A stretch of 36,160 bases of DNA. It comes from a virus. Positions 30,815-36,160 of the stretch are shown in pieces. Where the stretch lies: the IMG/VR virus record IMGVR_UViG_3300045944_000260, positions 1-36,160 of that record; one strand, written 5' to 3'. A program made the position numbers and the translations under genes. Positions within the stretch are counted from its first letter, which is position 1. Every line of letters begins with the position of its first letter. The notes beneath the pieces were generated by a model, which saw only the letters and a list, made by a program, of their open reading frames with translations, did not search any database and was not told the origin of the DNA.

Positions 30815-31662
30815 AATGCCTCGTCACGGGCAGTCGGGGCTTTCTCGGCGCGGCGATGATCGCGCGCCTGCGCCGCGACGGGCACGACGTCATGGGCCTT
30901 GATACCGAGCCCACGCGGCAGGCGCCCGACGGCTACTACGTGCAGGACATCCGCTACCCGTTTCATCTGCGGCCGGTGGAGTGGGTGTTTCACTTCGCCG
31001 GGCTCGCCGCCGTGCCGCCCTCGCTCAAGCATCCGACGCAGTGGCTCGCCGTGAACACGCAGGGCACGGCGCACACGCTCGAGGCCGCGCGCCAGGCCGG
31101 CGCGACACGATTTCTCTACGCCGCCTCGGGCACGTGCTACGGCTTCGCGCCGCCGGAGCCCACACCGGAGACGGCGCCGATCCGGTGCGAGACACCCTAC
31201 GCGCTATCCAAATGGCTCGGCGAAGAGCTCGTGCGCCACTACGATCACGTCTACGATCTGCCGTCCGTCTCGTTGCGCTTGTTCAATCCCTACGGGCCCC
31301 GCATGAGTCCCCACACGAGCGGCATGGGCGCACTGCTCGAGCGGCGCCGCCAAGGCGTGCCGCTGCAGCTCACCGGCGACGGGACTCAGTATCGGGACTG
31401 GCATTACGTCGACGATACCATCGACGCCTTCGTGAAAGCTGCCGAATCCGATCACCGGGATCTCGCGATCAACATCGGCAGCGGCGCCCCGCAGACGCTC
31501 AACCGCCTCGCCGAGCTCCTGGGCAGTCCCGTGGAGTACATCCCCGCGCGCAGCGAAGCGCGCGGCACCTGGGCCGATATCACGCTCGCGAAGCGGCTGC
31601 TCGGCTGGGCGCCGACGGTTAGCTTCGAGGACGGCGTGGCGCGCACGCTTGCTCACGGCTGA
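30811..31662 (+). CDS. NAD-dependent epimerase/dehydratase (extended SDR, nucleotide sugar)
   Basis: This 283-residue enzyme has TGSRGFLG (6-13) as the NAD-binding Rossmann motif, SGTCYG (106-111), and the Y-x3-K pair Tyr130/Lys134, with RLFNPYGPR and DWHYVDDTIDAF following. This fits the UDP/GDP/ADP-sugar epimerase-dehydratase group such as GalE/RmlB/HldD. HldD-like function would complete a heptose pathway but cannot be told from sequence alone. It starts in an ATGA overlap with the aminotransferase. Confidence 0.88.
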   Translation: MKCLVTGSRGFLGAAMIARLRRDGHDVMGLDTEPTRQAPDGYYVQDIRYPFHLRPVEWVFHFAGLAAVPPSLKHPTQWLAVNTQGTAHTLEAARQAGATRFLYAASGTCYGFAPPEPTPETAPIRCETPYALSKWLGEELVRHYDHVYDLPSVSLRLFNPYGPRMSPHTSGMGALLERRRQGVPLQLTGDGTQYRDWHYVDDTIDAFVKAAESDHRDLAINIGSGAPQTLNRLAELLGSPVEYIPARSEARGTWADITLAKRLLGWAPTVSFEDGVARTLAHG

Positions 31663-32215
31663 CGAGCTGCGGCAGTTTGAACGCGACGTTGCCGACGCCT
31701 TCGAAGCGAAGCGCGTGACGGGCCCGATTCACCTTTCGGGCGGCAATGAGACACAGCTCTTGGAGCTCTTCACCGAGATCCAGCCCGAGGATTACGTGTT
31801 CTCGACGTGGCGCTCGCACTATCACGCGCTCTTGAAAGGCGTTCCGCCCGAGCGGGTGATGGCCGAGATCATCGCCGGCCGCTCGATGATGCTGCACTTT
31901 CCCGACTATCGCTTCTTCAGCTCGGCCATCGTCGGCGGCATTCTGCCGATCGCCTGCGGCGTGGCGGCGGGTGGCCATCGTTGCTGGTGCTTCGTCGGGG
32001 ACATGACGGCCAGCCTCGGCGCCTTCCACGATGCCGAGCGCTACGCGATGGGCCATCTGCTCCCGATCACGTTCGTCGTCGAGGACAACGGGCTCTCCAC
32101 GAATACACCGACGGCTGAGACGTGGGGCCTCCGGTGGGGCCTGCCGAAGACGCGGCGCTATGCCTACACGCGCACGTGGCCGCATACGGGGAGCGGACGC
32201 TACATTGCCTTCTAA
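31649..32215 (+). CDS. TPP-dependent E1 alpha/transketolase N-half-like subunit
   Basis: This 188-residue protein starts at TTG 31649 (14-nt overlap). WRSHYHALLKGVPPERVMAEI near residue 54 and the TPP/Mg motif from VGDM (116-119) through FVVEDN (142-147) are seen, as in E1 alpha subunits and transketolase N-halves. It is much shorter than usual (about 320 residues); it ends soon after NTPTAETWG...YTRTWPHTGSG. With the beta-like protein at 32327 it would form a split TPP enzyme, perhaps making a ketose phosphate such as sedoheptulose 7-phosphate. The reaction is inferred. Confidence 0.75.
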   Translation: MLTADELRQFERDVADAFEAKRVTGPIHLSGGNETQLLELFTEIQPEDYVFSTWRSHYHALLKGVPPERVMAEIIAGRSMMLHFPDYRFFSSAIVGGILPIACGVAAGGHRCWCFVGDMTASLGAFHDAERYAMGHLLPITFVVEDNGLSTNTPTAETWGLRWGLPKTRRYAYTRTWPHTGSGRYIAF

Positions 32216-32336
32216 AGCCTGCGCGCATCGCCCGCAGGAGCAACTGCGCTTTGAGCTCGACGAGTCCGGCTTGTATTACCGGCGGATTTATCGCTGCGGC
32301 AAGTGCGGCCAAGAGTACGCGGGGAAGTGGCATTGA
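32205..32336 (+). CDS. 43-residue zinc-ribbon peptide between TPP subunits
   Basis: The frame starts at TTG 32205, overlapping the previous gene by 11 nt, and ends at TGA 32336, overlapping the next gene's start. It reads KACAHRPQEQ...LYYRRIYRCGKCGQEYAGKW, with a C-x-H and CGKCG pair likely to bind one zinc. The YRCGKCGQEYAG pattern is common in small phage ribbon proteins. Confidence 0.5.
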   Translation: MPSKACAHRPQEQLRFELDESGLYYRRIYRCGKCGQEYAGKWH

Positions 32337-32842
32337 CGCCCTTCCATCGCGCCGTGAATCAGGCCATGCGGGCGCTCGCCGCCGAGCCGCGCACGGTGTT
32401 CGTGGGCCAGTCCGTGCGCTACGACGGCGCGGCGATCTATCACTCGCTGGACGGCGTGCCGCTGGCCCAGCGGCGCGAGATGCCCGTGCTGGAAGATTTT
32501 CAGCTCGGCTTTTGCACGGGCCTCGCGCTCACGGGCTACGTGCCGATCTGCATCTTCCCGCGCTGCGACTTTCTGCTGCTCGCCGCCAATCAGCTCGTCA
32601 ACCATCTCGACAAACTGCCGTATTTCGGCTGGGAGCCGAAGGTGATCATCCGGACCGTGGTGGGCGCCCGCGCGCCGCTCGATGCGGGCCCGCAGCATAC
32701 GCAGAATCACGCGGATGCCTTCGAGCGCATGCTGCGCACCGTGCGCGTCATGGAAGTCACGACGGCCGAGGACGTGGAGCGCGCCTACGCCTCCGCGTGG
32801 CATGACAAGGGCTCGGCGCTGATCGTGGAGGCGCCGCGGTGA
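32327..32842 (+). CDS. TPP-dependent E1 beta/transketolase C-half-like subunit
   Basis: This protein has about 170 residues (GTG 32327 or TTG 32333). MPVLEDFQLGFCTGLALTGYVPICIF is the E1-beta segment with the TPP-activating Glu near residue 54-56. PRCDFLLLAANQLVNHLDKL and PLDAGPQHTQNHADAFERM follow. The C-terminal transketolase domain (about 120 residues) is absent, as in the compact alpha partner. Together they look like a minimal two-gene transketolase or E1 enzyme. Confidence 0.75.
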   Translation: MALTPFHRAVNQAMRALAAEPRTVFVGQSVRYDGAAIYHSLDGVPLAQRREMPVLEDFQLGFCTGLALTGYVPICIFPRCDFLLLAANQLVNHLDKLPYFGWEPKVIIRTVVGARAPLDAGPQHTQNHADAFERMLRTVRVMEVTTAEDVERAYASAWHDKGSALIVEAPR

Positions 32843-33384
32843 TCTTCAAGACGTGGCTGCAGGAAGTGCAGGGGATCGCCAAGCGCGTGGACGTGGGCGA
32901 GCTCGAGCGGCTGTGCGGCATTCTCCAGCACGTGCGCGCCGATCACGGGCGCGTGTTCGTCTGTGGCGTGGGCGGCTCCGCGGCGAATGCGAGCCACTGC
33001 GTCAACGATCTGCGGATGCGGGCCAAGCTGGACGCCTACGCGCCGACCGACAACGTGGCCGAGCTCACGGCGCGGCTCAACGATGAGCCCGACGGCTGGG
33101 TGCAGCTCTTCACGCGCTGGCTCGAGTGCGCGCGCCTGGGCGAGCCCGACGCCGTGCTGATTCTCAGCACGAGCGGCGAGACGCTGCCGCTCGTCGCCGC
33201 CGCGCAATACGCCTTCGAGCATCGCGCGCACGTGCTCGCCATCCTCGGGCGTCACGGCAGCACCGTCGCCAAGTACGCGCGGGTGTCGGTCGTCGTGCCG
33301 GGGGAGAGCCCGCATCGCGTGGGCCATGCCGAAGCCTTCCAGGCCGTGCTCTGGCACGCCATCGTGGAGGAATTGGCGGCGTGA
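32839..33384 (+). CDS. SIS-domain phosphosugar isomerase (GmhA-like)
   Basis: This 181-residue enzyme, of typical GmhA size, starts at GTG 32839. VFVCGVGGSAANASHCVNDL near residue 40 matches the GmhA GNGGSAADAQH motif, and AVLILSTSGETLPLVAAAQYA near residue 110 matches S-T-S-G. GmhA converts sedoheptulose 7-phosphate to D-glycero-D-manno-heptose 7-phosphate. The presence of HldE-like genes just downstream supports that assignment; a different phosphosugar is possible. Confidence 0.82.
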   Translation: MIFKTWLQEVQGIAKRVDVGELERLCGILQHVRADHGRVFVCGVGGSAANASHCVNDLRMRAKLDAYAPTDNVAELTARLNDEPDGWVQLFTRWLECARLGEPDAVLILSTSGETLPLVAAAQYAFEHRAHVLAILGRHGSTVAKYARVSVVVPGESPHRVGHAEAFQAVLWHAIVEELAA

Positions 33385-33824
33385 TGCTGCTGCCATTCAC
33401 GTCGGGCCTCATCGCGACGACCGGATACGATCCCGAGATCATCGCGCTCATCGACCGGCATTATTCCCGCCGGCCTGGGCAGCGGACGCAAGTCGGAGGC
33501 CCCGCGCGCCGATTGATCCTGCGCGATGCGCTCGGGTCCGTCGCCTTCGTGTGGCTCTGGCCGCTTGACGGCAAGCGCTGGGATGGGCAGAACGGGTTTT
33601 ATTGCGCCGCGTTTCGCAATGAATCCGCGCGGCTCAGTAGCGAGATCATTCTCGAAGCGGAGCAGCACGCCCGCGACTATTGGGGCGGGGCCCATCGGAT
33701 GTTTACCTACGTGGATCCCCGCCGCGTGCTGTCAAACAATCCTGGGTACTGTTTCCTTCGGGCTGGCTGGCGTCGCGTGTTCACAACGCGGCATGGCCGA
33801 CACCTGTTGGTCAAAGAACCATGA
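33384..33824 (+). CDS. Uncharacterised protein, possible GNAT-like fold
   Basis: This 146-residue protein has IDRHYSRRPGQRTQVGGPARRLILRD near the N-terminus and ALGSVAFVWLWP...GQNGFYCAAFRNES, then a helix IILEAEQHARDYWG, and YVDPRRVLSNNPGYCFLRAGWRRV at the C-terminus. The overall pattern resembles small phage-encoded GNAT-like proteins that lack an obvious acetyl-CoA motif. It sits inside the sugar cassette in overlaps of 1-4 nt, so an acyl modification of the sugar is a guess. Confidence 0.6.
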   Translation: MLLPFTSGLIATTGYDPEIIALIDRHYSRRPGQRTQVGGPARRLILRDALGSVAFVWLWPLDGKRWDGQNGFYCAAFRNESARLSSEIILEAEQHARDYWGGAHRMFTYVDPRRVLSNNPGYCFLRAGWRRVFTTRHGRHLLVKEP

Positions 33825-34243
33825 AAGTCGTGCTGTGTCATGGCTGCTGGGATGGCCTGCACCCGGGCCATCTGCGCCATCTTGAGGCGGCCAAGCGCTA
33901 CGGCGATCGGCTCATCGTCTCCGTCACCACCGATGCCTGGGTCCGCAAGGGCCCGGGGCGCCCGTACATTCCCGAAACCCTGCGCGCCGAGCTCGTCGGC
34001 GCCCTGCGCTGCGTGGATCAGGTCATGCTGACCAATGGCAACTCGGCGGCCGAATTGATTCGCCTCTTGAAGCCCGCCGTGTTTGCCAAGGGCCACGACT
34101 ACGCGCCGGGCACCGATCCCCGCACCCGCGACGAGGCCGCCGCGCTCGCGACCTACGGCGGGCTCATGCTCTTCACGCCGGCCGAAGTCGTCTTTGCCTC
34201 CACGCGCATCTTTGCCGAGTCGGGCATCCGCTATGGCGCGTGA
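33821..34243 (+). CDS. HldE C-domain-like sugar nucleotidyltransferase
   Basis: This 140-residue protein has HGCWDGLHPGHLRHLEAAKRYGD near the N-terminus, the cytidylyltransferase-like HxGH motif (HPGH, residues 14-17), and a late STRIFAESGI, the ISSS-like motif. It matches the adenylyltransferase part of HldE (RfaE2), which makes ADP-heptose from heptose 1-phosphate. The start overlaps the previous stop, and its end overlaps the kinase by 11 nt. Confidence 0.85.
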   Translation: MKVVLCHGCWDGLHPGHLRHLEAAKRYGDRLIVSVTTDAWVRKGPGRPYIPETLRAELVGALRCVDQVMLTNGNSAAELIRLLKPAVFAKGHDYAPGTDPRTRDEAAALATYGGLMLFTPAEVVFASTRIFAESGIRYGA

Positions 34244-35093
34244 GCTCTGGGCCGCGGTGCGCGCGCTGCGCGTGCAAGTGATCGGCGATGCCATCCGCGA
34301 TATCTACACGCAAGCCCGATGCCTCGGCGCCGCGTCGAAATCGCCGACGCTCGTCTACGAGCGCCAGGGGAGTCGCGAGTGGATCGGCGGCGCCGGCGTC
34401 ATCGCGGCGCACTGTCGTGCCGCCGGGGCCCTCGTGGGCCTCACGACCGCGGGCGAGACGATCAAGGAGCGGATTCTCGTCAGCGGCGTCAAGGTCGCCG
34501 AGTTTCATCGCCCCGCCACGCCGCGCCAGGATCGGGTGGAGCTCCTGGCCCATCCGGATTGCGTGCTGTTCGCCGACTTCGGCCACGGCATGTTTGAGCC
34601 GGGGAGCTGGAGCCGCATGCGGGAGGCGATTCCGCCCTCGGTCCTCACGGCGGCCGACACCCAGACGAGCGATATCGCGTGGGGTAACATTCTCGACTTC
34701 GCCGGGGCGCACTTGCTCTTTGCGAATGAGCGCGAAGCGCGCTTCGCCGTCGGCGATCGCTGGAGCCCGCTCGAGGCGATTGCGCGCCGGCTCTGGACGC
34801 GGGCCCACCTGGCGGGGACCGAAGCCCTGTTTCTCAAGCGCGGCGCCGACGGGCTCTCGGTCTATCACCAGGGCCCAACCCTGCACGTGCCCGCCTGCGC
34901 CGTGCAGCCCATCACCGATCCCATCGGCGCGGGCGATGCGCTCATGGCCTACGCCACGCTGACGTATGCGGCGACGAAGGATCTGGCGCTCGCGGCGCGC
35001 GTCGGCTCGGCTGCCGCCGCGGTGGCGTGCGCGCAGGAAGGTAATGCGCCGGTGGCGCCGGCAGCGATCCGCGCGCGCTGGTCGGAGTGGTGA
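34233..35093 (+). CDS. HldE N-domain-like PfkB sugar kinase
   Basis: This 286-residue protein has VQVIGDAIRDIYTQARCLG near residue 14 and EWIGGAGVIAAHCRAAGA near 49, which follow the HldE kinase pattern. ITDPIGAGDALMAYA near 225-240 is the PfkB GAGD signature, with the catalytic Asp at about 234. This kinase would form heptose 1,7-bisphosphate. In most bacteria kinase and transferase are fused in one HldE protein, kinase first; here they are separate, in reverse order. No GmhB phosphatase is seen. Confidence 0.85.
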   Translation: MARELWAAVRALRVQVIGDAIRDIYTQARCLGAASKSPTLVYERQGSREWIGGAGVIAAHCRAAGALVGLTTAGETIKERILVSGVKVAEFHRPATPRQDRVELLAHPDCVLFADFGHGMFEPGSWSRMREAIPPSVLTAADTQTSDIAWGNILDFAGAHLLFANEREARFAVGDRWSPLEAIARRLWTRAHLAGTEALFLKRGADGLSVYHQGPTLHVPACAVQPITDPIGAGDALMAYATLTYAATKDLALAARVGSAAAAVACAQEGNAPVAPAAIRARWSEW

Positions 35094-35248
35094 GGCTCGA
35101 TGGCGTCGATAGCGTCATGGTCATCGGCGGGCTCCTCGTGGCCATCGGCACGGCCTGGATCCATCCGCCGAGCGCCGTCATCGTCGTGGGAGTCGAATTG
35201 ATCGTGGGCGCCATTCTCGTCTCCGCGTCCCGAGCAGGGAGGCAGTAA
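35090..35248 (+). CDS. Small two-span membrane protein upstream of portal
   Basis: This 52-residue protein starts at GTG 35090 in a 4-nt overlap with the kinase stop and ends directly before the portal ATG (TAAATG). VMVIGGLLVAIGTAWI and AVIVVGVELIVGAILVSA are two membrane spans. GGGAGG near its end serves as portal ribosome site. Function unknown; holin-like topology. Confidence 0.55.
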   Translation: MRLDGVDSVMVIGGLLVAIGTAWIHPPSAVIVVGVELIVGAILVSASRAGRQ

Positions 35249-36160
35249 ATGGGCCGACTGGTGCAGGGCGCACGGAGTTACTTCCTCGGGGAGAAATCGC
35301 TCCGCGATCCGACGCTCAATCTCTACTTCGGCACGGGCCCGACGGTGGCGGGCACCAGCGTCACGGAGTGGACGGCGCTGAATTATTCCGCCGTCTGGCA
35401 GGCCGTGCGCGCCATCTCGGAGCCCGTCGGCTCGCTCCCGCTGTTTCATTACCGGCGCCTCCAGCCGCGGGGCAAGGACCGGATCACGACGAGTCGGCTG
35501 CACCGGCTCATCCACGATCAATTCAATCCCGAAATGACCGCGGTCATCGCGCGCACGACGATGCAGGCCCACGTCCTCACGTGGGGCAATGCCTATGCCG
35601 AGATCGAGCGCGATCAGCTCGGCCGCCCGCTCGCCCTCTGGGTGCTCACGCCGGATCGCGTCACGCCGGATCGGAATAAGGCCGGCGATGTCGTCTACCG
35701 CGTCCAGCAGGAAAGCGGCACGGAAGTCATCATCGCTGCGGCCAACATGCTCCACGTGCTCGGCCTGCCCTTTAACGGCCTGATGGGCTATTCCGTCATC
35801 GCCAAGGCGCGGCAGTCCATCGGCCTCGGCACCGCGACGGAAAAGTACGGCGCGCAATTCTTCGGCAACGGGGCGACCTCAAGCCTCGTGCTCACGCATC
35901 CCGGCACGCTGTCGAAGACGGCGAGCGAGAACATCAAGACCTCCGTGCAGAACGCCATCGGCGGCGACAATCGCCACCGCCTCTTGATCTTCGAAGAGGG
36001 GATGAAAGCCGAAAAGATTTCCATCCCGCCCGATGACGCGCAATTTCTAGAATGCGTCGTGCCTCGCACGCTCTTCACGATGGCCGACGGGACGCGCCGG
36101 GCGGTGGAGTCCCTGCGCCCGGGCGATGAAGTCATGTCATGGAATGGGGCCATCCTGGTG
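35249..36160 (+). CDS. HK97-family portal protein, N-terminal part, interrupted by intein (partial)
   Basis: The ATG at 35249 follows a GGGAGG site. Residues 1-268 are portal: VTEWTALNYSAVWQAVRAISE near residue 34, PLFHYRR, WGNAYAEIERD and an ANMLHVLGLPFNGLMGYSVIAKAR strand-helix, then AQFFGNGATSSLVLTHPG. At codon 36053 the frame continues into an intein and runs off the window. The C-terminal extein is the sequence at positions 174-1070 if the molecule is circular, giving QFLE joined to TRKFQ. Confidence 0.9.
   Translation, partial: MGRLVQGARSYFLGEKSLRDPTLNLYFGTGPTVAGTSVTEWTALNYSAVWQAVRAISEPVGSLPLFHYRRLQPRGKDRITTSRLHRLIHDQFNPEMTAVIARTTMQAHVLTWGNAYAEIERDQLGRPLALWVLTPDRVTPDRNKAGDVVYRVQQESGTEVIIAAANMLHVLGLPFNGLMGYSVIAKARQSIGLGTATEKYGAQFFGNGATSSLVLTHPGTLSKTASENIKTSVQNAIGGDNRHRLLIFEEGMKAEKISIPPDDAQFLECVVPRTLFTMADGTRRAVESLRPGDEVMSWNGAILV
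35880..36052 (+). repeat. Right copy of terminal direct repeat (173 bp)
   Basis: Matches 1-173 with differences at 36007, 36049 and 36052, all synonymous. Two of the three differences lie in the last two codons before the intein. This is what co-conversion next to a homing insertion would leave. Confidence 0.9.
36053..36160 (+). other. Intein N-terminal (Hint) segment in portal gene, truncated by window end
   Basis: From Cys codon TGC at 36053 the frame reads CVVPRTLFTMADGTRRAVES, then LRPGDEVMSWNGA. This is the Hint block A pattern: catalytic Cys1, a DG turn, then the Glu-Ser-Leu...GDEV segment. The insertion lies between Glu (QFLE) and Thr of the portal; Thr is an accepted +1 extein nucleophile. 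The splicing end and any endonuclease domain lie beyond the window. Confidence 0.85.

Noticed and set aside
1-36160. CRISPR array
   Set aside because: No regularly spaced identical repeats of 24-40 bases were seen; the repeats noted are protein-level or terminal.

Overview
The window looks like one complete unit (about 35.9 kb) of a tailed, lambda/HK97-like phage or prophage of the siphovirus type, from a GC-rich bacterium. The evidence is an ordered head-and-tail module: HNH, large terminase, portal, prohead protease, HK97-fold capsid, head-tail connectors, tail tube, frameshifted tail chaperone, tape measure, distal tail protein, hub and fibres. Genes are tightly packed, mostly with 1-20 nt overlaps. 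The host cannot be named. Shine-Dalgarno sites, a lipobox protein and heptose-type sugar enzymes fit a Gram-negative bacterium. Positions 1-173 reappear at 35880-36052, so the molecule is probably circular or circularly permuted. However, the right-hand copy runs into an intein inside the portal gene, while the left-hand copy runs through an intein-free portal.

Layout. 1-19626 (+): portal C-half, protease, an OGT/SPINDLY-like GT41 glycosyltransferase, major capsid, connectors, tail and fibres, ending with a small lipoprotein. 19611-21018 (-): repressor-type HTH protein, a secreted DUF1566 protein and a small Cys-rich protein, read as a lysogeny operon. 21030-21061: divergent promoter/operator. 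21071-25063 (+): early operon with a Cro-like protein, a Bet/RecT annealing protein, a resolvase-like nuclease and many small Cys-rich or membrane proteins. 25053-26062 (-): P22-type antirepressor and a Cys-rich microprotein. 26063-26731: non-coding and packed with strong stem-loops, including a convincing terminator. 26732-29750 (+): HNH, unknown protein, large terminase, small membrane protein, second HNH. 29714-35093 (+): a sugar cassette. 35249-end (+): portal with intein.

How it may work. The sugar cassette (DegT aminotransferase, NAD-dependent epimerase, split TPP/transketolase-like pair, GmhA-like isomerase, HldE-like nucleotidyltransferase and HldE-like kinase) sits between terminase and portal, which normally adjoin. 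A GT41 protein glycosyltransferase sits between protease and capsid. Together they suggest that the phage makes its own nucleotide-activated sugar, perhaps a heptose or a derivative, and attaches it to a virion protein during head assembly. That link is an inference.

A 9-bp palindrome, CTTG-A/T-CAAG, occurs in three non-coding regions: before the capsid gene, between repressor and Cro-like gene, and before the HNH/terminase operon. It probably marks one regulon. I recognise no integrase, transposase, replication helicase, primase or polymerase, small terminase, or endolysin.
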